From contig CP036432.1 in the NCBI GenBank assembly GCA_007753675.1, positions 1,958,394 through 2,022,393 of the forward strand: a DNA stretch of 64,000 bases, read 5' to 3'. How positions within the stretch are numbered: the first letter of the stretch is position 1; each line of letters starts with the position of its first letter. This DNA comes from Stieleria magnilauensis. GTDB taxonomy: Bacteria > Planctomycetota > Planctomycetia > Pirellulales > Pirellulaceae. The translations under genes and the position numbers were made by a program. This document shows positions 55,674-64,000 of the stretch, piece after piece. The notes beneath the pieces are model-generated. The model was not told the DNA's origin, ran no database searches, and saw only the letters and a list, made by a program, of their open reading frames with translations.

Positions 55674-57110
55674 ATGCGTCACCACACGTCGATGCCCCGT
55701 CCGCGACTGTCTTGCGTGTGTTGTGCCGCAATCATTGCCGCCCTCGCAACGCCAGCCCATGCCGATCTGCCCGGCGAAGCGCTCGCCGCGGCCAAAAAAG
55801 CGACGTCGTTTCTGGTCGAACAGGTCAGCACCGAAGGCGGTTACCTGTGGCGTTATTCGGCGGATTTAAAACATCGTGAAGGCGAAGGCGTTGTCGAAAC
55901 GTCGACCGTTTGGGTCCAACCGCCGGGCACACCCGCAGTCGGTCAGGCGTTCGTCCAGCTTTACCAAGCCACCGGTGACCGTCAGTTTCTGGACGCGGCC
56001 CGTGCGGCCGCCGAGTCGCTTCGTCGCGGTCAAATGCAATCCGGCGGCTGGCAGGCGATGGTCGAGTTCGAACCGGAACGCCGCCGTCGCTGGGCCTACC
56101 GAATCGACCGCCCCGGTTCCAAGGCCAAAGACCAATCCAGCCTCGACGACGACAAGACGCAATCGGCACTGCGTTTCCTGATCCAATTGGATCGGGCGCT
56201 CGAGTTCAAAGACGAATCGATCCACGAGATGACCCTCTACGGACTCGATGGGTTGATCCAGCGGGGGCAGTTTTCCGGCGGAGGATTCCCGCAAGTCTGG
56301 ACGGACCGACGCGACCTCGACACGCCGAAGTTGAACGCCAGTTATCCCGACTCCTGGCCGAGAACCTATCCCGGACACAACGAATATTGGTATCGATACA
56401 CGTTGAATGACCACTTGGCACGCGACGTCATGAAGGTGCTGTTGTTGGCTGACGAAGTCTACGGTGATCCGCGATACCGGGCATCGGCCGTCAAGCTTGC
56501 CGACTCATTGCTGGCCGCCCAGATGCCCGCTCCCCAACCCGCCTGGGCGCAACAATACGACGCCCAGATGCAGCCGATTTGGGCGCGAAAATTCGAACCG
56601 CCCGCGATCACGACCAGCGAATCGTTCAGCGTGATCGAAACGTTGATGATGGTGTACCGCGAACTCGGCGATCGAAAATACATCGAACCGATCCCGCACG
56701 CACTCGACTACTTGGAAACCTGCCATCTGACAGACGGCCGCGTCGCACGTTTTTACGAACTGAAAACGAATCGCCCGTTGTACTTCACCCTCAACTATCA
56801 ACTGACCTACGACGACAGCGACATGCCCACGCACTACGGGTTCCAGCTACAAAGCAAAGTTCCCCAGTTGCGGAAGAAGTACGAACGGATCGCCCGACTG
56901 ACGCCGAAACAGCTCGCCGAATCCGAGCCGAGCCGCCCCCCAAGTCCTCGCGAGGTTCAAGAGATCATGGATGGACAAGACGAACGCGGCGCATGGTTGA
57001 GCGACGAAGCGATGCGGTACCACCGGGTCCCCGGACCGACGATCAACATGGACGTCGCGGTCGAGCACCTGACGACGCTGGCGGAGTATTTGGACGCCGT
57101 GGATCAATGA
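55674..57110 (+). CDS. Secreted PL10-like pectate lyase family protein
   Basis: About 478 residues with a signal peptide (CVCCAAIIAALATPAHA). The mature protein is an alpha-barrel type (AKKATSFLVEQVSTEGGYLW; ALRFLIQLDRAL). PAWAQQYDAQMQPIWARKFE and the RTYPGHNEYWYRYTLND region are features I associate with PL10 pectic lyases. Planctomycetes carry related proteins whose substrate is unknown; it may act on another uronate polymer. It precedes a beta-propeller gene on the same strand. Confidence 0.72.
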   Translation: MRHHTSMPRPRLSCVCCAAIIAALATPAHADLPGEALAAAKKATSFLVEQVSTEGGYLWRYSADLKHREGEGVVETSTVWVQPPGTPAVGQAFVQLYQATGDRQFLDAARAAAESLRRGQMQSGGWQAMVEFEPERRRRWAYRIDRPGSKAKDQSSLDDDKTQSALRFLIQLDRALEFKDESIHEMTLYGLDGLIQRGQFSGGGFPQVWTDRRDLDTPKLNASYPDSWPRTYPGHNEYWYRYTLNDHLARDVMKVLLLADEVYGDPRYRASAVKLADSLLAAQMPAPQPAWAQQYDAQMQPIWARKFEPPAITTSESFSVIETLMMVYRELGDRKYIEPIPHALDYLETCHLTDGRVARFYELKTNRPLYFTLNYQLTYDDSDMPTHYGFQLQSKVPQLRKKYERIARLTPKQLAESEPSRPPSPREVQEIMDGQDERGAWLSDEAMRYHRVPGPTINMDVAVEHLTTLAEYLDAVDQ

Positions 57111-57241
57111 GCGGCTGTCTCTCGTGACGCTCTCGACGGCCGGCTGGTCAAAGCGGTCATGAAACATTCACAATGAAACACGGAAAGATCGCCTCGGCCA
57201 GACGGTATAGATCCGTAATAATGGCTGACCTGAATTCCTCA

Positions 57242-58597
57242 ATGAGTAACCAATTGATGACAAAACACGTTCTTTTGATCGCCTGTCTGTGCGTCACCGG
57301 CTCGATTTTGACGAGCCCCGATCGAGTCAACGGCGAAGACTGGCCGGGCTGGCTTGGTTCCTCGCGAGATGGCGTTTACCGCGAGTCCGGTGTGATCGAC
57401 CACATCCCCGATTCGGGGTTGCCGATCAAATGGCGAACCCCGATCGCGGGAGGGTACGCCGGCCCCGCCGTCGCCGACGGCAAGGTGTTCGTGTTTGACT
57501 ATCAACGCAGTGGCGGCGAAGTGGTCAACGATCCCGGCCAACGCGCCACCCTGACCGGCAAAGAGCGTCTGCAAGTGTTGGATGCGAAAACCGGCGAGAA
57601 ACTCTGGGAATACTCGTATGACCGCCCCTACGAAATCAGCTACCCCGCCGGCCCCCGTGCGACCCCGACGGTCGACCGGGACAACGTTTACCTGCTCGGT
57701 GCCGAAGGCGATCTGACCTGTCTGTCGGTCGCCGACGGTTCGTTGGTTTGGACACGCAATTTGCCCAATGACTTTGGCGCCGAAGTGCCCATCTGGGGCT
57801 TCGCGTCGCATCCCTTGGTCGACGGCGATCTGCTGTACACGATGGTCGGCGGCCAGGGACAAGGCGTGGTCGCGTTTGAAAAAGCGACCGGAGAGGTGCG
57901 TTGGAAATCGTTGGACGCCAAAGCCGGGTACTGTGCGACTCGCATCATCGAGGCCGGCGGAACACGTCAGTTGATCGTTTATCACCCCGAAGCCGTCGAG
58001 GGCTTGGATCCGGCCACGGGAAAATCACTGTGGAACATTCCGATCACGCCCGCCTACGAGATGTCGATTGCCCAACCGATGATCGAAGGCGACCTGATGT
58101 ACGCCAGCGGGATTCATGCCGAAGCGGTCATGTTTCGGCTCGGCAGCGATTCGCCCACCGCGAAAGAACTCTGGCGCGGTGGCCCCAAGAACGCCGTCCA
58201 TTGCAGCAACGCGCCGCCGATGATCGTCGATGGTGTGATTTACGGAACCGATTGCGTCAAAGGAAACCTGATCGCCGTCGATGCAACCAACGGCGATCGA
58301 CTTTGGGAAACCTTCCAACCCACCGTGCCCGGCGAAAAACGATTTGCCCGACACGGCACCGCGTTCTTGACACGCTTGGGACAATCCGATCGCTACCTGT
58401 TGATGAGCGAAACCGGTGAATTGATCGTCGCCGAACTGACCGCCGCCGGCTACGAGGAAAAGGGTCGGATGCAGGTGCTCGAACCGACGAATGAATCGTT
58501 CGGCCGCCCAGTACTTTGGAGCCATCCGGCCTACGCCGACAAGACCGCGTTCATCCGAAACGACAAAGAAATTGTCGCCGTCGATTTGAGTCGCTAG
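57242..58597 (+). CDS. PQQ-type beta-propeller repeat protein, exported
   Basis: About 451 residues. Signal peptide (HVLLIACLCVTGSILTS) followed by DWPGWLGSSRDGVYRE, the usual start of planctomycete PQQ-repeat proteins. Repeats include LDAKTGEKLWEY, SVADGSLVWTRN, EKATGEVRWKS, DPATGKSLWNI and DATNGDRLWET. No dehydrogenase catalytic residues are evident, so binding or assembly roles are as likely as catalysis. ATG at 57242 or 57257. Confidence 0.85.
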   Translation: MSNQLMTKHVLLIACLCVTGSILTSPDRVNGEDWPGWLGSSRDGVYRESGVIDHIPDSGLPIKWRTPIAGGYAGPAVADGKVFVFDYQRSGGEVVNDPGQRATLTGKERLQVLDAKTGEKLWEYSYDRPYEISYPAGPRATPTVDRDNVYLLGAEGDLTCLSVADGSLVWTRNLPNDFGAEVPIWGFASHPLVDGDLLYTMVGGQGQGVVAFEKATGEVRWKSLDAKAGYCATRIIEAGGTRQLIVYHPEAVEGLDPATGKSLWNIPITPAYEMSIAQPMIEGDLMYASGIHAEAVMFRLGSDSPTAKELWRGGPKNAVHCSNAPPMIVDGVIYGTDCVKGNLIAVDATNGDRLWETFQPTVPGEKRFARHGTAFLTRLGQSDRYLLMSETGELIVAELTAAGYEEKGRMQVLEPTNESFGRPVLWSHPAYADKTAFIRNDKEIVAVDLSR

Positions 58598-58603
58598 ACC
58601 ACT

Positions 58604-58626
58604 GTGGCGTAAGCTTCCAGCTTGCG
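58604..58626. repeat. Single GTAAGCTTCCAGCTTGCG repeat
   Basis: Third location of the AAGCTTCCAGCTTGC element, just after the beta-propeller gene. Confidence 0.8.
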
Positions 58627-58681
58627 CTGGCGCAGTCGGTTGTCTAGATCACACCATCACAACCAAGATGTCTCAATCGCA

Positions 58682-58715
58682 AAAAAACCCCGCTCGTTAT
58701 CCGAGCGGGGTTTTT
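58682..58715. terminator. Bidirectional terminator
   Basis: A-run, perfect 9-bp stem CCCCGCTCG/CGAGCGGGG and T-run, placed between two convergent genes; it can serve both. Confidence 0.92.
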
Positions 58716-58744
58716 GTCGTTGCGAGTCGCTGGTTTTCACAGCC

Positions 58745-60325
58745 CTACCACATGTATTCCGCACCGACGGTGAAACCTTGCAGGGTCAGACTGTCGTAGG
58801 CCAGGTTGCCAGCGGTCACCCGTTGGGGCGAACTGCTGGCCTGAAAGTCCATGCCGCCGAAGGCAATATCGTCGACAGCCAGGACGTAGTACGAACCGCG
58901 TAGGGTCAGCGAGTGCGTCAGGCGATAGATCCCTTTCAGTTCAAGGTCGGTCAGGATCGTTCCGCGTTGATCGCCGTCGACAACGGTTTGGGGTACGAGC
59001 GAGTTGGCCGAGATCCGAATCGTTCGGTCGACGTCGTTCTGCACCCAAGCTCCTTTCGCACCCAGGCCGAGCGAAATTCCCGGAGCCACGTTCCACCAGA
59101 AATCGAATCCGGTCTGCGGCCCGAACAACCGGTTTTCGGTATCGGAGTCGGCATTGAAGAACCGGTCATAGATCCCCGGATTGGGGCCGGTCGTCACGTC
59201 GGTTTGTCCTTGAGTCGAGTAGCGAAGCCCATCGTCATATCGCATGAATCGCAAACCGACGAGCCAAGAGCTTTGGAATCGGCAGTAGGGGAACATCGTG
59301 CGGCGGCGATAGTTGAACTCGGCCGAGTGAAATCGGCTTCGTGCTTCGATCGATTGCGTGGTCGAACGGTCGGTGTCATCGAAACCACCGGCGACCGGGG
59401 CGGTGCCAAAATCGGTGAGGAAGGAATACAGGTTGCCTTCCAAGTTGACGCCGATCACATCCGCTGTTGCCGATGCCCCTTCCTTCCATTCGTTGCCGCC
59501 CATGTAGGTCAATTCGACGTTGCCGCCCACACCCCAGATGAATGCAACCGACGCTCGCACGCCGGCTTCCAAATCATCCAAGCCGTCGTCGTTGAGCGTC
59601 AGTGCGGGAGTGCCGCTGGTGCCGCTACCACGTTGGGCGATGACCGAGGAACTGGTCCCTTTGATTTGCCGATCCAGGAACAATGCTTCCAAGCTGATGT
59701 CATACCAGCGTTGGTTGCAAATGCCGGCCTCTTCGTAAGGACGCAACAAGCTGACGGCCGATGCCAGGCACGAGCCCGCATAGCCGAACGGCAGTTCTTT
59801 ACACGCCGTGCATCCGGCACCGCGACAGAACAGGCAACCCGTGCCGCCGCTGCGGAGTTTCCCAAGGATGCCGCCGCCGCCGAGCATGCCGTTGCACGAA
59901 CAACCGCCTCCGCCGCCACAGGTTCCACAGACCATGCGGTCCATGCAAGCCTGCATCGGCAGTGCACCGCAACCGCCGGTGTCGCATCCATTGTTGTAGC
60001 CGACCGGCATCACCGGTGACCCACTCATACCCATCATGCCAGGAGCGCCGATCGGCGGCATTCCGGCTGGAGTGACGAAGCCGCTGGCGGCTAAGTCATA
60101 ATTGGCAAGCGATACGCCCGATGAGGGATAGCCCTGTGCCGAAGCCTCGCCGGAGAGTAGTCCGGCGGCAAAAATTGCCGCGGCCACTGCTAGGCCGGTC
60201 CCCACCAGCGCCGAACCGGCACGGTAAAGACCAGGGAGAGGTTTGGCAGCGGGCAGACGGGACGTACCCGCTTCGCTGTCTGTGTTTGTCAAACGGTTGA
60301 CCATGTTTCGAATCATTCGGTGCAT
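58745..60325 (-). CDS. BBP7-type outer-membrane beta-barrel protein with Cys-rich head
   Basis: About 526 residues from the ATG at 60325 (others at 60316 and 60304). A late signal segment (LAVAAAIFAAGLLSGEASAQ) starts about 45 residues in. The mature N-terminus is Gly/Cys rich: CDTGGCGALPMQACMDRMVC, CGTCGGGGGCSC and CLFCRGAGCTACK. The barrel begins near residue 210 (WYDISLEALFLDRQ) and ends VGAEYMW. Family as for the barrel genes at 3477 and 50418. Confidence 0.78.
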   Translation of the reverse strand: MHRMIRNMVNRLTNTDSEAGTSRLPAAKPLPGLYRAGSALVGTGLAVAAAIFAAGLLSGEASAQGYPSSGVSLANYDLAASGFVTPAGMPPIGAPGMMGMSGSPVMPVGYNNGCDTGGCGALPMQACMDRMVCGTCGGGGGCSCNGMLGGGGILGKLRSGGTGCLFCRGAGCTACKELPFGYAGSCLASAVSLLRPYEEAGICNQRWYDISLEALFLDRQIKGTSSSVIAQRGSGTSGTPALTLNDDGLDDLEAGVRASVAFIWGVGGNVELTYMGGNEWKEGASATADVIGVNLEGNLYSFLTDFGTAPVAGGFDDTDRSTTQSIEARSRFHSAEFNYRRRTMFPYCRFQSSWLVGLRFMRYDDGLRYSTQGQTDVTTGPNPGIYDRFFNADSDTENRLFGPQTGFDFWWNVAPGISLGLGAKGAWVQNDVDRTIRISANSLVPQTVVDGDQRGTILTDLELKGIYRLTHSLTLRGSYYVLAVDDIAFGGMDFQASSSPQRVTAGNLAYDSLTLQGFTVGAEYMW

Positions 60326-60857
60326 CGCAAACGTCTCCGCGGTCGCAGCCGCCTCGCTGTTGGGGCTCGTTCGCCCGAGCCATGCGTGCACACCTGTGCC
60401 ACGCTGGGATCCCGAGCCGCAATTTGGAGAGAGGAAATGACCGGCGCGTCGATGCAATGCATCCACGCCCGCCGCATCAAGGTGCAGCGATCAACCAGTT
60501 CCCCCCTGGTAATTCAATGTTGAAACGAATCCCGCTCGGCAAACCGCGTCCATCCAACCGGGTCAAACCCGGCCTCGATTGGTGCATCGGATGCGTCCTA
60601 AGAATCGCTTCAAGCGGAGTTATCGGCAAAGACCACCCCGGTGGTTTGGTTAATTCCGGTAGAACCACTCAGGAAATCTGTATCAGTCAATACGGATACG
60701 CCAAAAGTCATGTTTTTTTTGGCTTTCGTCGGGGGAGCAACACGCTGTTGGGTTTGCTTGACAGCTGTCTCCTACCGACAATAGCAGGTCGCTGAAATCA
60801 GGGTCGGTTTGCCCTCAACCGCCTCACGCCTCCCCAAGCCCGTTGCCACGCTCGGAT
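60326..60857. other. Intergenic region between divergent genes
   Basis: About 530 bp. Weak frames only. A TTTTTTTTGG run near 60713 follows a short inverted CCAAAA/TTTTGG pair. No gene or RNA recognised. Confidence 0.35.
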
Positions 60858-63107
60858 ATGTCCCCCTCCTCGCCCGACGCATCGAATCGCAATGGATCGC
60901 AAGACGTTCCCGCGACCAGGTCAGCGCGAAGAGATCGGAAACGTCCGCCGGGCGACAGCCAGCCCCGACCTACCCCTGCCGCCGCCGCTGAATCGGTCGC
61001 ATCATTGGTAAGACGCTTGGGGACACCACCGCCGGATCTTGCCGCACAACTGGCACAACGTTTCAAGGACGCCTGTCGACAACACCTGGCCGATGGCGAA
61101 ACCATCGCCGCGATCAATCTGGACGATTGGACGATTGGCCTTGATGGCGAGCTTTGCTTCACCGGTATCGCACCGCCGGCCGATCAAGGCAGCCGCGATC
61201 TCGAAATGCTCTCCGCAGAGTTCCTCCAACTACTTTCCGCGCCACGCCCCGCGATCGCTCGCCAAAGCGTCCCCTCCCGCACCCGGAACCGCGTCGATCG
61301 AGATCGCTTCCAATCCCACAATCGTTTCGAAACACACGCCACCGAACCGACGCAATCTCTCGCGCTGTCCAGCATCGAACAGGCTCGACGAGAAAAACTG
61401 ATCGAACAATTCACCGCGTCGCTGGTCGATCGCTTCGGTCCAGCCGCGGTCGCCCCGCCCGAGCTGAGCGAGGAGAAAATTCGCCCCGGCAAACCCCAGC
61501 CGATCGCGCGCGATCGGCGATTCAACTGGAATCTGGTCCTGGGGGTCGGATCCGCCGCTGTCGCCGTCGCTTTGATCGGCACCGCGATCCGAATCCAGCA
61601 GCATCGCTCGCAGCGCGCCGAAATCCGTGCCAGCCAAACCACAACGGTCGAACAAACGGCGGCGCCCTCCGTGGGCGATCCCCCCGCCCCGCCAAAAACG
61701 ACCGAACGCGAAGCACCACCAGGGCCGCCGCTCGTCGCTTCCCCACCCATTGATCAAGATCGTGATCCAGCCGACGCGCCTGCGCCGTTGGAGTTTACCG
61801 TCCCCTCGGTCATCGATCGTGAAGACATTCGCGGCGGATTCGATGTCATGGACGATCTGGATGACTTGCTCGCCAGCGGCCTCTCGGGTGATCCCACGGA
61901 CCTGCTTGATCCCTCGGTCGATCTCGCGATCGAGCCCCCCGAAACAGCGAAATTCGAATCACCGGAAATCACGACGCCACTGGCACCAACCGAGGACTCG
62001 CGATCCGGCTCGGCGGCCCGCTCAAGTTCATTCGTTTTCTCTGAAAACGACGCCACGAACGACGTGAACGAAACGCTGGAATCGGTGCTCCAGTCGGATG
62101 CCTCCGATCAAGACGCCGCCGAAGTCCCTCAACAGACCCGGCCGTCGGCAGATCGATTCGTCGAATTGCCACCCCGCGTCGACAGCCAAACTGAAACCGT
62201 CATCGACCCATCGGCCGGCTCGGTCGAACGCATCGAGTTTCCCAGCGCGGTCGCTATCGCACTTTCCGACGCGGCAACGGACGATACGCGAAACCTGATC
62301 AATCAACAGACCGGAAATCCGATCGCACAACTGATCCGAACCGGCCCCGCCACGGTGCTCCGCTGGTCAGACAACGCCGCTCGAGACGGCCTGTCACAGA
62401 AACTGTTGCATGGGCGACTGGTGCTCTCCGACGGACAATCCGTCTACCTGCGACCGTCGATCGAGTCCGATCCCTATCCGTTTTCGCTGGATCCGCGCCG
62501 ATGGCGCCCCAGTTGGCCACTCGGCGCCCCGCTGCCGGCCGACGTGTCGCGATTGGAAATCGAGCTGTCCGCCCCCGATTCGATCGACTTGGCTTGGCAC
62601 ACCCCCTTCGATCCGGAACACCCCCACCACGGTTCGGCGATCGCGATCTTGACACCGACCGACGGAGAGACGGTCGCAATTGCTGTCAAACTGGACATCG
62701 ATTGCTCGCGCAAGCTTTCTTGCCGGATGCAGTTCGGCGGCCGATTAGATCCCTCGCTGCCCTGGGTTTCGCTCAGCCGAGAGAGCTTTGCCGCCGAAAA
62801 CGCGTTGTGGACCGAAAATCACCGCAAACTGGTGATGCAACGCGGGATGTACAAACAAAGCTACAGTTCGGCCAACCAGATGGATCGCCAAATGATGCGG
62901 ACACGTGGGCAGAGGATCGAAGCCGACCTCGAGCGTGCGGAGGCGGTTTTAGAGCGGTTGACGCTGCTCGGCGAGCTGGCGGTCAGAATCGAGCAGCATG
63001 TCAAATTGCATCTGCATGCACTCGTCCAATGGCCCGATGCCCCCCAGACACTTCTCCGCACGACAAGCCAAGACACGCCCAGCCAAGACACAGCCCCCGA
63101 AGAATAA
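60858..63107 (+). CDS. Large hypothetical protein with one membrane helix
   Basis: About 749 residues. The N-terminal 220 are cytoplasmic-type, helical and basic. One membrane helix follows (NLVLGVGSAAVAVALIGTAI, about residue 230). The periplasmic part has a Pro/Ala/Asp-rich linker of about 200 residues and a C-terminal beta domain (LLHGRLVLSDGQSVYLRPS; AIAILTPTDGETVAIAVKLD) and a final coiled coil (EADLERAEAVLERLTLLGEL). I recognise no family. It may sense or link across the membrane; that is inference. Confidence 0.7.
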   Translation: MSPSSPDASNRNGSQDVPATRSARRDRKRPPGDSQPRPTPAAAAESVASLVRRLGTPPPDLAAQLAQRFKDACRQHLADGETIAAINLDDWTIGLDGELCFTGIAPPADQGSRDLEMLSAEFLQLLSAPRPAIARQSVPSRTRNRVDRDRFQSHNRFETHATEPTQSLALSSIEQARREKLIEQFTASLVDRFGPAAVAPPELSEEKIRPGKPQPIARDRRFNWNLVLGVGSAAVAVALIGTAIRIQQHRSQRAEIRASQTTTVEQTAAPSVGDPPAPPKTTEREAPPGPPLVASPPIDQDRDPADAPAPLEFTVPSVIDREDIRGGFDVMDDLDDLLASGLSGDPTDLLDPSVDLAIEPPETAKFESPEITTPLAPTEDSRSGSAARSSSFVFSENDATNDVNETLESVLQSDASDQDAAEVPQQTRPSADRFVELPPRVDSQTETVIDPSAGSVERIEFPSAVAIALSDAATDDTRNLINQQTGNPIAQLIRTGPATVLRWSDNAARDGLSQKLLHGRLVLSDGQSVYLRPSIESDPYPFSLDPRRWRPSWPLGAPLPADVSRLEIELSAPDSIDLAWHTPFDPEHPHHGSAIAILTPTDGETVAIAVKLDIDCSRKLSCRMQFGGRLDPSLPWVSLSRESFAAENALWTENHRKLVMQRGMYKQSYSSANQMDRQMMRTRGQRIEADLERAEAVLERLTLLGELAVRIEQHVKLHLHALVQWPDAPQTLLRTTSQDTPSQDTAPEE

Positions 63108-63237
63108 GTGTGCCACGCCCACGATTTCGACAATTTCTGCATGCCCGGTTAATCTTTGCCGGTTATTCATCCGATACCGGTTGTGACGGGATTCGAATTC
63201 ATTCGACGGCCCCGGTACGTGACGATTCAAACAAGGC

Positions 63238-63486
63238 ATGGAAGCCATGAGCCGAAAATCGACATCTGGACGCATCACACGAGCTACCGCTATCGCCCTC
63301 TTTGCAGGCACCTGCCTGATCGGCGCGAGCGGATGCCAAGTGGGCATTAATGGGCAGACATTGCCGAGTCCTTACTACTTGCAGGACGACGTGCAGTATT
63401 TCCCGAGCGGGCCAGAGTTCAAACTCTCCCGTGAAGCGGCGGCCCTCAAAGCTGCTCGAGCCCAAGAAAAACAGTCTCGCAACTGA
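63238..63486 (+). CDS. Small lipoprotein
   Basis: About 82 residues. A hydrophobic segment (ATAIALFAGTCLIGASGC) ends in a lipobox Cys near residue 33. The mature part is short and hydrophilic with a charged helical end (REAAALKAARAQEKQ). An ATG at 63247 is an alternative. Family unknown. Confidence 0.65.
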   Translation: MEAMSRKSTSGRITRATAIALFAGTCLIGASGCQVGINGQTLPSPYYLQDDVQYFPSGPEFKLSREAAALKAARAQEKQSRN

Positions 63487-63679
63487 GCAAGCCTGAGCGA
63501 TTGCCGGCTGCGTTGCGTGGCTGCGGCTCATCGTTGACGCAGTTCCGCATCACCGAGCTGAAATGCTGCGCGAGTGTTCCCGCTCGTGCTCTGGAATTCC
63601 ATCTTGGGGTTGCGTTTGCCGAGCGGAAAAGGGGTCAGGCTGCAACTTGCGGAACAATCAAATGACCACTGAGCCCACC

Positions 63680-63740
63680 GCTGGCAGCGCGACCCCACGG
63701 ATCTCATGCACCCTGTCATCCGTGGGTTCGCGCTGCCAGC
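63680..63740. repeat. Long hairpin with 23-bp arms
   Basis: Arms GCTGGCAGCGCGACCCCACG... (63680-63702) and its inverse (63718-63740) match at nearly all positions with a 15-bp loop. No T run follows, so this is a repeat element more than a terminator. Confidence 0.8.
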
Positions 63741-63756
63741 GCTCAACAGGATTGGT

Positions 63757-63800
63757 GAGCCGCCGGCCGTAGGGCGCTGGCCGTAGGACCTCGGGCATGG
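63757..63800. repeat. Second copy of the GCCCGAGGCCTACGGCC repeat, reversed
   Basis: GCGCTGGCCGTAGGACCTCG is the reverse complement, with small changes, of the sequence near 31100-31122. Confidence 0.6.
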
Positions 63801-63847
63801 CGCCAGCCCCGGCCGTTTCGATGCGTTTCAGCGGCCGTAGACGATTT

Positions 63848-64000
63848 TCAGGCGAGCTTTCCGATCGCCTCGGCGACCAACGCTGGGTCGTCTTTTTCCC
63901 GCAGATGTTCGATCTGCTCGGCCGGCAATCCGGCCTTCTCCAGATGGCTGATCAGCCGTTTCCAGACGGTTTCTCGCTTCTTGCCTTGGCTCAGGTACAG
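63848..64000 (-). CDS. C-terminal end of a gene running off the window
   Basis: Fifty codons are visible before a TGA at 63848. The reading includes SQGKKRETVWKRLISHLEKA and ends VAEAIGKLA, a charged helical tail with good coding composition. The family cannot be told from this fragment. Confidence 0.6.
   Translation of the reverse strand: MYLSQGKKRETVWKRLISHLEKAGLPAEQIEHLREKDDPALVAEAIGKLA

Noticed and set aside
1..64000. tRNA or rRNA genes
   Set aside because: None was recognised by eye; a covariance-model search would be decisive.

Overview
The window looks like a chromosomal stretch of a marine-type planctomycete of the Pirellulaceae (Rhodopirellula-like). The reasons are high GC, short runs of co-oriented genes separated by repeat-rich intergenic DNA, three secreted outer-membrane barrel proteins of the BBP7 type, a YTV-repeat cysteine-rich envelope protein, a DUF1080 protein, a large DUF11/SdrD-like surface protein with a planctomycete-style N-terminus, and futalosine-type menaquinone genes. 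The assignment is inference from gene content; no rRNA or tRNA gene was recognised.

Layout. 1-7 kb: C-terminally truncated surface adhesin, a barrel protein and a proline-rich lipoprotein. 7-13 kb: DEAD-box helicase, HisA-like TIM barrel, DUF2617 protein, PabA/TrpG amidotransferase, a secreted HEXXH protein, a lipoprotein and a membrane protein. 13-17 kb: a five-heme cytochrome translationally coupled to an outer-membrane barrel. 17-27 kb: Mur-ligase paralogue, uracil-DNA glycosylase, Der GTPase, membrane proteins, PgsA, a FabZ-like dehydratase overlapping FabI, and a class IV aminotransferase. 27-31 kb: small monoheme protein, DUF1080 protein, RsmD, secreted cyclophilin. 31-35 kb: orphan asparagine-synthase-like gene followed by an ~80-bp repeat array that has been split by an IS element. 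35-43 kb: CCA-adding-type nucleotidyltransferase, NUDIX, a ubiE-ubiX-ubiA operon, HAD phosphatase, purE-purK, rex. 43-50 kb: YTV/Cys-rich protein, alpha/alpha-toroid membrane protein, DUF2752 protein, sugar isomerase overlapping glutamyl-Q tRNA(Asp) synthetase. 50-64 kb: two more barrel proteins, nucleoside hydrolase, trpD, mqnE, a PL10 pectate-lyase-like protein, a PQQ-type beta-propeller protein, an unknown membrane protein, a small lipoprotein and the 3' end of one more gene.

How genes fit together. mqnE and the ubiE-ubiX-ubiA operon together suggest menaquinone made by the futalosine route, feeding a respiratory chain that may use the cytochrome/barrel pair; rex is the matching NADH/NAD+ sensor. 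FabZ-like plus FabI and PgsA supply fatty acids and phospholipids. The YTV protein and the cysteine-rich heads of the barrel proteins suggest an envelope stabilised by disulfides.

The most interesting observations are: (1) the YTV protein is one 16-residue repeat in two chemical versions, a cysteine-free half and a half with cysteines at fixed positions; (2) the TGATG-coupled five-heme cytochrome and outer-membrane barrel; (3) an exact IS insertion, with 4-bp duplication, into an ~80-bp repeat array that also supplies the last codons and stop of the preceding gene; (4) several families of interspersed hairpins and short repeats.
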